Positions 8,092-17,024 of a stretch of DNA of 64,000 nt are shown here, one piece after another (the stretch's first letter is position 1; every line of letters begins with the position of its first letter). Position numbers and translations under genes: made by a program. This DNA comes from Caballeronia glebae (lineage in GTDB: Bacteria; Pseudomonadota; Gammaproteobacteria; Burkholderiales; Burkholderiaceae). The notes beneath the pieces were generated by a model. That model was not told the origin of the DNA. It did no database searches and saw only the letters and a program-made list of their open reading frames with translations. The stretch lies in assembly GCF_001545035.1 (NCBI RefSeq), contig NZ_FCOJ02000037.1, positions 1 to 64,000 of the forward strand. Direction: 5' to 3'.

Positions 8092-9387
8092 CTACCGTTC
8101 CAGTATCGCGACGACGCCCTGGCCGCCCGCCGCGCAAATCGAGATCAGTCCGCGCAGCGGCTTGCCGTCGGCGCGGGCGGGCGCGTTCGCGAGCAGCTTC
8201 GCCAGCGTGCCGACGATACGCCCGCCCGTCGCCGCGAACGGATGACCCGTCGCGAGCGAGCTGCCGTTCACGTTCAGACGCGCGCGGTCGATCGAACCGG
8301 GCGGCGCGTCGAGTCCGAGCGCGGTGCGGCAATATTCTTCGTCTTCCCAAGCGGCGAGCGTGCACAGCACTTGCGCCGCGAATGCTTCGTGAATCTCGTA
8401 GAAATCGAAGTCGGGCAGCGCGAGGCCGGCGCGCGCGAGCATCGACGGAACCGCGTAGGCGGGCGCCATCAGCAGACCTTCGCGCTGGTCGAAAAAATCG
8501 ACGGCGGCGCTCGCGGAGAAGGTCAGGAACGCCTGCACCGGCAGACCGCGCTCGGCGGCCCATTGCTCGGACGCGAGCAGCACGGCCGACGCGCCATCGG
8601 TGAGCGGCGTCGAGTTGCCCGCGGTGAGCGTGCCCGCGTCGCGATCGAAGACGGGCGTAAGCGCCGACAACTGGTCGAGCGACACATCGGCACGCAGCGT
8701 GTTGTCGCGCGCAAGGCCCTTGTACGGCGTCATCAGGTCGTTGAAGAAGCCGCGCCCGTAGGCCGCCGCGAGCTTGCGGTGACTGTCCTGTGCGAGCGCG
8801 TCCTGCGCCTCGCGCGAGATTTTCCAGCGCTTGGCCATCAGTTCGCAGTGCTCGCCCATCGAAAGGCCCGTGCGAGGCTCCGCGTTGCGCGGCAAGAGCG
8901 GCCTGAAGAACATGCCGGGCCGCAGCTTCGCGAGTGCGCCGACGCGCTGTGTCGCCGAGCGTCCCCGATTCGCTTCGAGCAGGATCTTGCGCATGCGCTC
9001 GTTCACCGCGATCGGAGCGTCGGACGCCGTATCGACGCCGCCCGCGATGCCGACGTCTATCTGCCCGAGCGCGATCTTGTTCGCGACCAGAATCGCCGTT
9101 TCGAGCCCGGTGCCGCACGCCTGCTGCACGTCGTAGGCGGGCGTTTGCCGCGCGAGTGTGGTCGAGAGGGCGGCTTCGCGCGTCAGGTTGAAGTCGCGCG
9201 AATGCTTCACGACCGCGCCCGCCGCGACTTCGCCGAGGCGCATGCCGTGCAGATCGAAGCGGTCGACGAGTCCTTGCAGCGTGAAGCTCAGCATGTCCTG
9301 ATTCGACGCGCTCGCGTAGGCCGTGTTCGAGCGCGCGAACGGAATGCGGTTGCTGCCGATTATGGCGACACGACGAGATTCGCTCAT
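8092..9387 (-). CDS. fadI: Acetyl-CoA acyltransferase (thiolase, FadI/FadA type)
   Basis: A 431-residue thiolase for the thiolytic step of beta-oxidation. The nucleophilic Cys91 lies in QQACGTGLE, the catalytic His in EIHEAFAAQ, and the second Cys in SICAAGGQG. The usual GHP-x-GATG motif appears as GHPFAATGGR. The length and the long loop before EIHEAF favour the FadI-like group. The ATG has a GGGAGC ribosome binding site. It overlaps the maoC stop by 4 bp (ATGA), showing translational coupling. Biosynthetic use cannot be ruled out, but the fadE/fadD context argues for degradation. Confidence 0.9.
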   Translation of the reverse strand: MSESRRVAIIGSNRIPFARSNTAYASASNQDMLSFTLQGLVDRFDLHGMRLGEVAAGAVVKHSRDFNLTREAALSTTLARQTPAYDVQQACGTGLETAILVANKIALGQIDVGIAGGVDTASDAPIAVNERMRKILLEANRGRSATQRVGALAKLRPGMFFRPLLPRNAEPRTGLSMGEHCELMAKRWKISREAQDALAQDSHRKLAAAYGRGFFNDLMTPYKGLARDNTLRADVSLDQLSALTPVFDRDAGTLTAGNSTPLTDGASAVLLASEQWAAERGLPVQAFLTFSASAAVDFFDQREGLLMAPAYAVPSMLARAGLALPDFDFYEIHEAFAAQVLCTLAAWEDEEYCRTALGLDAPPGSIDRARLNVNGSSLATGHPFAATGGRIVGTLAKLLANAPARADGKPLRGLISICAAGGQGVVAILER

Positions 9388-10292
9388 GGCAGCTCCCATT
9401 CGAAATGGCCACGCAGATGCGGCCGGTCGCCAGCGAGATCGCGCACTTCGAAAGCGCGCGAGAGAGGCGAGGGCGCGGCGCTCCAGAGTGTCGCGTCGCC
9501 GGGAATGTAAAGCGGTGTCTTGAAGTCGCCATGCGCGTGACCGGCGGCGAGCGTCTTGACCGGATGCAGCGCGGCAAGCGTGCGCGCGAGCGTCCACATG
9601 CCGTGCGCGATCGCGCGTGGAAAGCCGAACGCTTTCGCGGTCAGCACGTGCAGATGGATCGGATTGAAGTCGCCCGACGCCTTCGCGTAGTCGCGGCCGA
9701 GTTGCGGCGGAAGTTGCCAGCGCGCTTCGCGGGCAAGCAGCGGGACGCGCGGATCGGCGCCATCGGCCATCTCGATGATCGAAGGCGCGGCGCTCTCGCT
9801 GCGCACGCCGCGCTTCAGATAAACGCTGTCGCCGTCCCACACCGCCTCGCCGCGCCGGTAGATGCGCGTATGCAGCGTGAACGCCTGACCCTTCTGATGC
9901 GGCACGAGCGGCCCGCATTCCACTTCGATGCGCAACGCCTGGCCCGCCACGAGCGGACGCCGCAGCCACACGCTGTTGGACAGATGCACGACGCCAAGCG
10001 CGGACCACGGAAACGACGGATCGGTGAGCATCATCAGATGCAGGGGGAACGCGAGCACGTGCGGGAACGTGAGCGGCACGCCATGTTCGGGAATGAACCC
10101 GCACACGCGCGCGTAACGGCCGACCTGTTCGGCGTCGAGCCTGACATTGGGGCGCACGAGCCGGAGCGCGGGCAACTCGGGCGAGCGCGCGCGCCTGAAA
10201 AGCGCGGGCAGCGCGCGCCCGTAGAGCTTCGCGGGCGGCGGCAGCGTTTCGACGACGACGGTGCGGGCGCGCGGCATGATCGGTGCGTGCAT
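9384..10292 (-). CDS. MaoC-family double hot-dog dehydratase/hydratase
   Basis: A 302-residue protein with two hot-dog halves. The C-terminal half carries the hydratase motif YAKASGDFNPIHLH with Asp and His, followed by AIAHGMWTLA, the catalytic core of MaoC/PhaJ-type (R)-specific enoyl-CoA hydratases. The N-terminal half has lost these residues, as in eukaryotic-type hydratase 2. Start at 10292 is supported by GAGGAG 10 nt upstream. It follows the FabG gene by 13 bp and overlaps the thiolase start by 4 bp. In this operon it is the only visible enoyl-CoA hydratase, so it probably hydrates trans-2-enoyl-CoA to the (R)-3-hydroxy form. Confidence 0.88.
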   Translation of the reverse strand: MHAPIMPRARTVVVETLPPPAKLYGRALPALFRRARSPELPALRLVRPNVRLDAEQVGRYARVCGFIPEHGVPLTFPHVLAFPLHLMMLTDPSFPWSALGVVHLSNSVWLRRPLVAGQALRIEVECGPLVPHQKGQAFTLHTRIYRRGEAVWDGDSVYLKRGVRSESAAPSIIEMADGADPRVPLLAREARWQLPPQLGRDYAKASGDFNPIHLHVLTAKAFGFPRAIAHGMWTLARTLAALHPVKTLAAGHAHGDFKTPLYIPGDATLWSAAPSPLSRAFEVRDLAGDRPHLRGHFEWELP

Positions 10293-10305
10293 GCGTGTCG
10301 TCTCC

Positions 10306-11733
10306 TCACGCACCAATGAGGCTTTGGCCGCACACGCGCACCACGTTGCCCGTGATGCCCGCGCTGCCCGGACTCGCGAGCCACGCGACGGTCTCGGCGA
10401 CATCGACGGGCAAGCCGCCTTGTCCCATCGAGTTGAGCCGTCTGCCGGCTTCGCGCACACCGAAGGGCATGCGCGCGGTCATGTGCGTCTCGATGAAGCC
10501 CGGCGCGACCGCGTTGATCGTGACGCCGCGCTCGCGCAGCAAGGGCGCCATCGCGTGCACGCGGCCGATCACGCCGGCTTTCGATGTCGCGTAGTTGGTC
10601 TGCCCGCGATTGCCCGCAATACCGCTGATCGACGACACCGCGACGATGCGCCCGTTCGCGCGCAGCACGTTGCGCGCGAGCAAGACGTCGTCGATGCGCT
10701 CCTGTGCCAGCAGATTGATGTCGATCACGCTGTCCCACATCTCGCCGGTCATGCGCGCGATGGTCTTGTCGCGCGTGATGCCCGCGTTATGCACGACGAT
10801 ATCGACGCCGCCCGACGCGGCGAGCGCAGCCGCGATCTCGGCGGCCGCTTCGGGCGCGGCGATATCCGCGACGAGCGCCGCGTGCGCGCCGGCCGAGGGC
10901 GACGCGTCTTCGATCGCGAGCATGGTCTGATCGAGCGCGTCGCGGGCGGCGTCGACATCGAGACCGGTGACGATCGCGCCGCGCTCCGCCAGCACCGCCG
11001 CGATCGACGCGCCGATGCCGCGCGCCGCGCCCGTCACGAGCGCGCGCTTGCCGGCGAGCGGCGTCGCCCAGCTTTCCGGCGCGGCCGCGGGCGCATCAAT
11101 GGATACGACCTGGCCCGAGACGTAGGCCGAGCGCGGCGAAAGGAAAAAGCGCAGCGCCGACTCGATATCCGCGCCGTCGGCCACGCGCAGCAAATTCGAC
11201 GTGATGCCGTTGCGCGCTTCCTTGCCGAGCGAGCGGACCATCCCTTCGAGCGCATGCTGCGCGGTCGCGGCCGGCGCGTTCGCGCGCGTGGCGGGTGGAC
11301 GCCCGATGACCACGATGCGTCCGTTCTTCGCGAGCGAGCGCAGCGCATCGTGGAAGAACGCGTAGAGCGAATGGAGTTGAGCGCTTTCGTTGATGCCGGT
11401 CGCATCGAAAATCAGCGCCTCGACCCGGTCGCTCGCGGATGCGTCTCGCGCGCGTGGCTCGAAGCGGCCGCTCATCGCGCCGTGCCGCGCGGCGACGGGC
11501 AGCCAGCCGGACGCGCTCTCGTGCGCGATGCCCGTCATGCCGATGGCAGACAGCACAGCCATCAGCTCGTCGAAGAGCGCGGGCGACGGCCCCGCGCCGA
11601 TCGCGGCCATGCCGCCGAACTCGGCATGATCCGCGCGATGGCGGCGCAATACCTCGGGACGCGGGAGGCCGAGCGAACGTGCGATGCTCGTGCCGAAGGG
11701 CGAATTGACGAAGTCGAGATAGCGGTCTTTCAT
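10306..11733 (-). CDS. High-molecular-weight FabG-type 3-oxoacyl-CoA/ACP reductase
   Basis: A 475-residue two-domain short-chain dehydrogenase. Residues 1-215 form a degenerate Rossmann domain; residues ~230-475 are a canonical SDR with the cofactor motif VTGAARGIGASIAA, the structural HNAG motif, and the catalytic Ser and YATSK (SSISGIAGNRGQ then TNYATSKAG). This layout matches HMW FabG (mycobacterial FabG4), which interconverts 3-oxoacyl-CoA and (R)-3-hydroxyacyl-CoA with NAD(H). It lies between fadE and maoC in a leftward operon. The partner MaoC suggests it oxidises (R)-3-hydroxyacyl-CoA here. The ribosome binding site is weak. Confidence 0.88.
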   Translation of the reverse strand: MKDRYLDFVNSPFGTSIARSLGLPRPEVLRRHRADHAEFGGMAAIGAGPSPALFDELMAVLSAIGMTGIAHESASGWLPVAARHGAMSGRFEPRARDASASDRVEALIFDATGINESAQLHSLYAFFHDALRSLAKNGRIVVIGRPPATRANAPAATAQHALEGMVRSLGKEARNGITSNLLRVADGADIESALRFFLSPRSAYVSGQVVSIDAPAAAPESWATPLAGKRALVTGAARGIGASIAAVLAERGAIVTGLDVDAARDALDQTMLAIEDASPSAGAHAALVADIAAPEAAAEIAAALAASGGVDIVVHNAGITRDKTIARMTGEMWDSVIDINLLAQERIDDVLLARNVLRANGRIVAVSSISGIAGNRGQTNYATSKAGVIGRVHAMAPLLRERGVTINAVAPGFIETHMTARMPFGVREAGRRLNSMGQGGLPVDVAETVAWLASPGSAGITGNVVRVCGQSLIGA

Positions 11734-11777
11734 CGATTGGCGATCGGTCGTCGGGCGCGCGGCGGGGTCTGGATGCT

Positions 11778-14270
11778 TCAGGCGATTGTTTCGGGCAACT
11801 GCCGCTCAAGCGCCGCGCTGCGCTTTTGCAATGCTTCGAGGATACCGAAGTCTGCGGAAAAATCATCGACTTTCACCGCCTCGCGCGCATGAGCGGCCCA
11901 TTCGGTCACGAGCGCGCGCTCGTTTTCGTCGATGAGACCGCGCGCCGCGGCCGTTTGCGCCCACGCCTGGATGTCTTGCGGGCTCTGCGGCAGCGGGGCG
12001 CTGTCGCCCGTCTTGACGGCGTCGCGCAGACGCGCTTCCAGTGCGGCGACGGCGGGCGTGAGCGCAAGCAGCTTTTCGCCGCGCGCGATCGGGTCGGCAA
12101 CGCACGCCGACACATGCGAGCCCGCGACGAGCCGCTCGCGGGCATCGCCGGGCGTTTGCATCAGCTTCGCGATGTCATTGCCGAGTGCATCGGCGCTCGG
12201 TGCGTGCGGCAGGCCGAACGGAAACGCGACGACGCGCAGAAACGCCGCCGCCGCGCGGTTCGGATAGTTGGCGAGCAAGCCTTCGAACGCGACGCGCGCC
12301 TGATAAAGAGCGTCCTGCGCACCCCAGCGCACGAGCGGCAGATCGCTTTCGGGCCGGCCGTCGTCCTCGAAACGCTTGAGCGTCGCGGATAGCAGATACA
12401 ACTGCGAAAGGATGTCGCCGAGCCGCGCGGAAAGACGCTCCCGGCGCTTGAGCTCGCCGCCGAGCGTGAGCATCGAGACGTCGGCGAACAGCGCGAAGGC
12501 GCTCGACAGGCGCGTGGCGGCGCGATAGTACGGCAAAAGACGCGCATCGGCGCGCGCGGGCTTCGCGCTGAACACGCCGCCGCCGAATGCGTACACGAAG
12601 CTGCGCATCGCGTTCGATGCCAGAAAGCCCGCGTGTCCGAAGAACGCGGCGTCGAACGCGCGCAGATCGTTTTCGCGCGTCGCGGCCATTTCCTTCAGCA
12701 CGTAGGGATGACAGCGGATCGCGCCCTGTCCGAAGATGATGAGGCAGCGCGTCAGGATATTCGCGCCCTCGACGGTGATCGAGATCGGCATCTGCTGATA
12801 CGCGCGCGCCAGAAAATTCGACGGCCCCATGCAGATGCCCTTGCCCGCGACGACGTCCATGCCGTCGTTGATCACCTTGCGCGCGCGTTCCGTGATGTGA
12901 TACTTCGCGATCGCCGAGATGACCGAGGGCTTCTCGCCGAGGTCGACGGCCTGCGCCGAAAGCTGCCGCGCCGCGTCCATCACGTACAGATTGCCGCCCA
13001 TGCGCCCGAGCGCTTCCTGAATCCCCTCGAAGCGGCCGATCGACGTGCGGAACTGGCGGCGCGCGGCGGCATACGCGCCGGTGCCGCGCACGGCGAGCTT
13101 CGCCATGCCGACGTTCGACGAAGGCAGCGAAATCGCGCGCCCGGCGGCGAGACATTCCATCAGCATGCGCCATCCGTTGCCCACTTGCGCGCGTCCGCCG
13201 ATGACCCATTCCATCGGGATGAACACGTCCTTGCCCCAGTTCGGGCCGTTCTGGAACACGGCGTTGAGCGGCCAGTGCCGCCGTCCGATGTTCACGCCGG
13301 GATGGCTCGCCGGAATGAGCGCGCAGGTGATGCCGGGCGCTTCGTCATCGCCGAGCAGATGGTCGGGATCGAGCGCGCGAAAGGCGAGGCCGAGCACGGT
13401 CGCGATTGGCCCGAGCGTGATGTAGCGCTTTTCCCACGTGACGCGAAATCCCAGCGTCTCGCGGCCGTCGTGCACGCCGTGACACACGATGCCGATATCC
13501 GGAATCGCCGCGGCGTCCGATCCGGCGTAAGGGCTGGTGAGCGCGAAGCACGGAATTTCGTCGCCGCGCGCGAGACGCGGCAGATAGTGGTCTTTCTGTT
13601 CCTCGGTGCCGTAGTGCAGGAGCAGTTCGGCGGGACCGAGCGAATTGGGCACCATCACCGAGACGGCCGCAGCCGAGGAATGCGTCGAGAGCTTCATGAC
13701 GACCTGCGAATGGGCATACGCGGAGAAGGCTTTTCCGCCGTATCGCTTCGGAATGATCATGCCCAGAAAGCCGTGTTCCTTGATGTAGGCCCACGCTTGC
13801 GGCGACAGATCCTGCCAGATGGCAGTCGTATCCCAGTCGTTCGACAACTCGCACAGACGCGCGCATTCGTCGTCGATGAAGCTTTGCTCTTCGCGCGTGA
13901 GTTTCGGCGCGCCGTGCGCGAGCAGGCTGTCCCATTGCGGGCGGCCCGAGAACAGTTCGGCGTCCCACCAGACGGTGCCGGCTTCGATGGCGTCGCGTTC
14001 CGTCGACGACATCTCCGGCAGGATCTTGCGAAACACGGCGAGCACGCGGCGGCTGACGAGCGCGCGACGCAGCGGTGCGAGGGCGAGCACGAGCGCGGGA
14101 AGCACGAAGACGATCGCGAGCAGCGCGACGGTGATAGCGCCCGTCAAGCCGATCAGCGCGCCGGCCGCCACCCAGATGGCAAGCCCGACGAGCCACGCGA
14201 GCGCACGCGCTTGCAGGAACGTGAGCGTGCCGGCGAGCAGGAGGAAAGCGATGATGTATACGGCGGGCAT
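11778..14270 (-). CDS. fadE: Acyl-CoA dehydrogenase, large FadE type
   Basis: An 830-residue enzyme like E. coli FadE (814 residues), which catalyses the first oxidation of acyl-CoA. Two hydrophobic segments lie within the first ~65 residues, suggesting membrane attachment. The dehydrogenase core follows, with the family motifs CFALTSPYAGSDAAA, the substrate/FAD region ITLGPIATVLGLAF, and a C-terminal extension with many Arg/Ala helices. Start at 14270 is chosen for its GGAG site 8 nt upstream; a GTG eight codons earlier lacks one. It is the first gene of the leftward fatty-acid operon, 44 bp before fabG. Electrons would pass to ETF. Confidence 0.93.
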   Translation of the reverse strand: MPAVYIIAFLLLAGTLTFLQARALAWLVGLAIWVAAGALIGLTGAITVALLAIVFVLPALVLALAPLRRALVSRRVLAVFRKILPEMSSTERDAIEAGTVWWDAELFSGRPQWDSLLAHGAPKLTREEQSFIDDECARLCELSNDWDTTAIWQDLSPQAWAYIKEHGFLGMIIPKRYGGKAFSAYAHSQVVMKLSTHSSAAAVSVMVPNSLGPAELLLHYGTEEQKDHYLPRLARGDEIPCFALTSPYAGSDAAAIPDIGIVCHGVHDGRETLGFRVTWEKRYITLGPIATVLGLAFRALDPDHLLGDDEAPGITCALIPASHPGVNIGRRHWPLNAVFQNGPNWGKDVFIPMEWVIGGRAQVGNGWRMLMECLAAGRAISLPSSNVGMAKLAVRGTGAYAAARRQFRTSIGRFEGIQEALGRMGGNLYVMDAARQLSAQAVDLGEKPSVISAIAKYHITERARKVINDGMDVVAGKGICMGPSNFLARAYQQMPISITVEGANILTRCLIIFGQGAIRCHPYVLKEMAATRENDLRAFDAAFFGHAGFLASNAMRSFVYAFGGGVFSAKPARADARLLPYYRAATRLSSAFALFADVSMLTLGGELKRRERLSARLGDILSQLYLLSATLKRFEDDGRPESDLPLVRWGAQDALYQARVAFEGLLANYPNRAAAAFLRVVAFPFGLPHAPSADALGNDIAKLMQTPGDARERLVAGSHVSACVADPIARGEKLLALTPAVAALEARLRDAVKTGDSAPLPQSPQDIQAWAQTAAARGLIDENERALVTEWAAHAREAVKVDDFSADFGILEALQKRSAALERQLPETIA

Positions 14271-14580
14271 CACGAGTCTCCAGTCTTTCCACACTAGAAG
14301 TACACCATGCCACAGAAGAGAAACGAGCGTTCGGTCCGATTAGAGCCGTTCCTCGGAAGTGAGCCTCTTTGAGACGCATCTACTTCAAACGTCGGATCCG
14401 GAGGTTATGCTTTTGTCTCATCTTTCATCTTAATAACGAAAGAGTGAATGATCGATTCGTTTTGCCGGACGAGTCGAATTCGGAGGATTTTGATGCCCCG
14501 CATAGGCGGGGCGTCAAAGGGCGCTGTGGATCGATCTTCGCGGGATGCGCCACAGCAAATCACAACGGAGAGCCTCCATT
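14271..14580. other. Intergenic region between fadE and the HTH gene at 14581
   Basis: About 310 bp without a supported gene, clearly more AT-rich than its surroundings in the middle part. It holds the candidate operator at 14320-14333 and a GCCCCGC/GCGGGGC hairpin (stem 14495-14501 with 14506-14512). A GGAGGA site precedes an ATG at 14493. That frame runs out of phase through the next gene and looks non-coding after ~25 codons. Confidence 0.5.
14320..14333. promoter_or_regulatory. Candidate TetR-type operator upstream of fadE
   Basis: GAAACGAGCGTTCG contains the dyad AACG-AG-CGTT with near-symmetric flanks, about 50 bp upstream of the fadE start. It resembles the boxes bound by TetR-type fatty-acid repressors of the PsrA/FadP kind (AACG half-sites). 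No such regulator gene lies in the window. The assignment is inference. Confidence 0.35.
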
Positions 14581-15120
14581 GTGACCACCTGCCACACCTA
14601 CGGTGGCGAGCCGGAGCATATTTTGAAAGTGGAGAAAATAGATTACTTAGTCAGGCTAAACATCGGGGCGATTCCGGAAGAATCGGGCATTTCGGACTGG
14701 ATGCTTCTCACCGGCGATATGCTCTATTTGCTGGCCCGTCGCAGCGGCGAGGTGAGTTATCTGCACGTTCCGCTCGATCTGAAACTGCTCGAAAGCGTCC
14801 GGGAGTCGGCCGTGCGCGACGAAGGCGGCATATATCGTGACAGCAGAGGCGAGCCGACACCGCTCGCCACATATCTGGCGTTGTTTTTTCTGCAGCGGAA
14901 CGTGCCGCTGCAGGCCATCAGGCGAGAACTGGACATGTCGGAAGCGACGATAAACAGGTTGCTCGATGTCCGGCACCTTGCCGGTGGCATCGATCTTGAT
15001 AGCCGATTGCCACTGACTCGCCGGCCGACATTCGAGCGGAAAGGGACATGTCCGGCTTGTCGGATTGTGGGCAGCGCCAATTCGGAATCTTCTGCTCGAG
15101 ACGGAGGGGAAATGAGATAA
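14581..15120 (+). CDS. Unrecognised HTH protein with possible zinc ribbon (first of a paralogous pair)
   Basis: A 179-residue protein I do not recognise. The N-terminal ~95 residues (VEKIDYLVRLNIG, then MLLTGDMLYLLARRSG) look like a beta-rich domain. A helical segment with a helix-turn-helix look follows (PLQAIRRELDMSEATINRLLD). The C-terminal tail contains CPACR, half of a possible zinc site. The GTG start at 14581 has GGAG 10 nt upstream. Composition is less GC-rich than the neighbours. Domain order and several positions match the protein at 15321, so the two may be diverged paralogues. It could be a DNA-binding regulator or part of a small mobile element. Confidence 0.6.
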   Translation: MTTCHTYGGEPEHILKVEKIDYLVRLNIGAIPEESGISDWMLLTGDMLYLLARRSGEVSYLHVPLDLKLLESVRESAVRDEGGIYRDSRGEPTPLATYLALFFLQRNVPLQAIRRELDMSEATINRLLDVRHLAGGIDLDSRLPLTRRPTFERKGTCPACRIVGSANSESSARDGGEMR

Positions 15121-15320
15121 AAAGATCGAGCACTCGCACGCGATCTTCGGCAAGTCCGAGCGCGCGGGTGAGTGTCGGTACCGGCCTGGCTCAAGCAAAG
15201 CCAGAACCGTGGGAATGTCGTGATCAGGTTGGCGAACCCGCTCACGACGATCGCAAAACACCAGTTGTCTCCTGTAGACAGCAATTACCGGCCCTGAACA
15301 AGGGGCAATCAGGCGAGTAA

Positions 15321-15755
15321 GTGTTCCTAAATAAATCCGTTTACCGAGTCGAGCTGAAAATTAACTCTCTACTCAGAGAGGTTGCCGCGATCGACCGAAG
15401 CTACATTTTCGACAACAAGCTTTATCTGTTCAGCAACGAAGCCGAAGGCTATAGCTACCGGTCCGTTCGGCTGGACTGGACGGCACCCAAAAAAATAGGC
15501 AAGGAATTTCGCATTGTCGAGGCATCGCCGGATAGTAACGTCCGGGGCCCAATCGATTTCAAGCGAAAATTCCAGGCGTTGGCCTTGTTGCACGATGGCG
15601 CGTCGGTCGCGGCGGTTTCGCGCGGTGTCAGCTTATCGGCGACGACGGCATATCGATATCGCAGGGAGCTGAAAGGCCTTGTCGCGCTGCGTCCTCAGAA
15701 TACGAACTCCCTGCTGCGGATACTTGCTTTTCCGGGCGGCGGCGAGGGGCGATAA
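15321..15755 (+). CDS. Unrecognised HTH protein (second of a paralogous pair)
   Basis: A 144-residue protein I do not recognise. It has an N-terminal beta-rich part (VYRVELKINSLLREVAAIDR, then SYIFDNKLYLFSNEAEG) and a resolvase-like helix-turn-helix (FQALALLHDGASVAAVSRGV with LSATTAYRYRREL). The order beta domain, linker, HTH is the same as in the gene 200 bp upstream. The GTG start has an AGGCGAG site close upstream. Codon use and GC content differ from the flanking core genes, a sign of transfer. The 200 bp between the two genes shows no further gene. The function is unknown. Confidence 0.6.
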   Translation: MFLNKSVYRVELKINSLLREVAAIDRSYIFDNKLYLFSNEAEGYSYRSVRLDWTAPKKIGKEFRIVEASPDSNVRGPIDFKRKFQALALLHDGASVAAVSRGVSLSATTAYRYRRELKGLVALRPQNTNSLLRILAFPGGGEGR

Positions 15756-15806
15756 GCGAGACGTCGCTGGATCGCACGCCGCGCCGCGCACCCGAATGCG
15801 GCGGGG

Positions 15807-17024
15807 CTATCCCGTGCCCACTTCCTGCGCGGACCGGGTCATATCGATGCCCCTGCGCTCCCGGCTGAAGAAGATCAGCGCCGCGATCACCACGGCGACG
15901 ACGCCAGCGACGATCGCCATCGCCATGCCGTAATTGTTGTCGTGCGATGTCGCGAGGGACGCCTGCATCGTGGCGTTTACCGCCGCAAGCAGGTTGCCGA
16001 GTTGATAAACGAGTCCTGGGAAGGTCGCGCGAATTTCATCCGGCGAAATTTCGTTCAGATGCACCGGGATCACACCCCACGCGCCTTGCACGGAAATCTG
16101 CATGAGGAATGCGCCGATTGCGAGCATGACCGGCGTCGTCGAGAACGCCCACAGATACAGCACTGGCAACGCGATCAGCGCGGCGATGAAAATCGTCACG
16201 CGTCGTCCGATCTTCTCCGAGAGCGCGCCGAAAAACAGCCCGCCGACAATGGCGCCGATATTCAACGTGATCGTGATGAGCGACACGGTATGCGGGTCGA
16301 AATGGTGCTGCTCGCGCAGGAAGGTCGGATAGAGATCCTGCGTGCCGTGCGAGAAGAAATTGAACGCCGTCATCAGAACGATCGCGTAGAGCGAGAGAGT
16401 CCAGTTCTGCTTGAGCGTCGCGACGAGGCTGGGGCGCGGGCGCTTTTCCATGGCGCGCCACGCGGGCGATTCGGGCACGTGCGCGCGCACGTACATCACG
16501 AGCAGCGCGGGCGCGACGCCGATGAAGAACATCCCGCGCCAGCCGACGAGCGGATACACCACGCCGAAAGCGATCGACGCGAGCAGATAGCCGCTCGGAT
16601 AGCCCGCCTGCAGAAGTCCCGATACCAGGCCGCGCGCCGAGGGCGGCACGGTTTCCATCGTCAGCGCGGAGCCTACGCCCCATTCGCCGCCCATCGCAAT
16701 GCCGAAGAGGGCGCGCAGAATCAGCAACGTCGTCAGATTCGGCGAGAGGCCGGACAGCAGTTCGAGCAACGAATAGCATGCGATGTTGATCATCAGCGTC
16801 GGGCGACGGCCGAACTTGTCGGCGAGCCGGCCGAAGATCAGTGCGCCGAGGGGACGCATCGCCAGTGTGAGCGTGATCGCGAATGCGACGTCGGGGATTT
16901 TCGTATTGAATTCGGCGGCGATGTCCTTCAATACGAAGACCATCAGGAAAAAATCGAATGCGTCGAGTGTCCAGCCCAGATAGGCGGCTATCGTCACGTT
17001 TCTCTGTTCGCGTGTCCAGGTCAT
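15807..17024 (-). CDS. MFS transporter, organic acid/sialate-type
   Basis: A 405-residue major facilitator with 12 apparent membrane segments. The first helix carries GWTLDAFDFFLMVFVL, typical of the NanT/JEN1-like carboxylate transporters. The loop 2-3 motif GRLADKFGRRPT and its repeat GALSEKIGRRVT are intact. The start at 17024 has GGAG 9 nt upstream and removes a 19-residue extension. It is monocistronic, reading away from the tRNA genes, with a shared terminator behind its promoter region. The substrate is likely a carboxylate (lactate, pyruvate or sialate), but it cannot be fixed from sequence. Confidence 0.88.
   Translation of the reverse strand: MTWTREQRNVTIAAYLGWTLDAFDFFLMVFVLKDIAAEFNTKIPDVAFAITLTLAMRPLGALIFGRLADKFGRRPTLMINIACYSLLELLSGLSPNLTTLLILRALFGIAMGGEWGVGSALTMETVPPSARGLVSGLLQAGYPSGYLLASIAFGVVYPLVGWRGMFFIGVAPALLVMYVRAHVPESPAWRAMEKRPRPSLVATLKQNWTLSLYAIVLMTAFNFFSHGTQDLYPTFLREQHHFDPHTVSLITITLNIGAIVGGLFFGALSEKIGRRVTIFIAALIALPVLYLWAFSTTPVMLAIGAFLMQISVQGAWGVIPVHLNEISPDEIRATFPGLVYQLGNLLAAVNATMQASLATSHDNNYGMAMAIVAGVVAVVIAALIFFSRERRGIDMTRSAQEVGTG

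Noticed and set aside
14493..14840. Open frame starting behind a GGAGGA site at 14493
   Set aside because: The site is good, but most of the frame lies out of phase inside the gene at 14581 and gives an Arg-rich shadow product. It is kept only as a note on possible leader translation.
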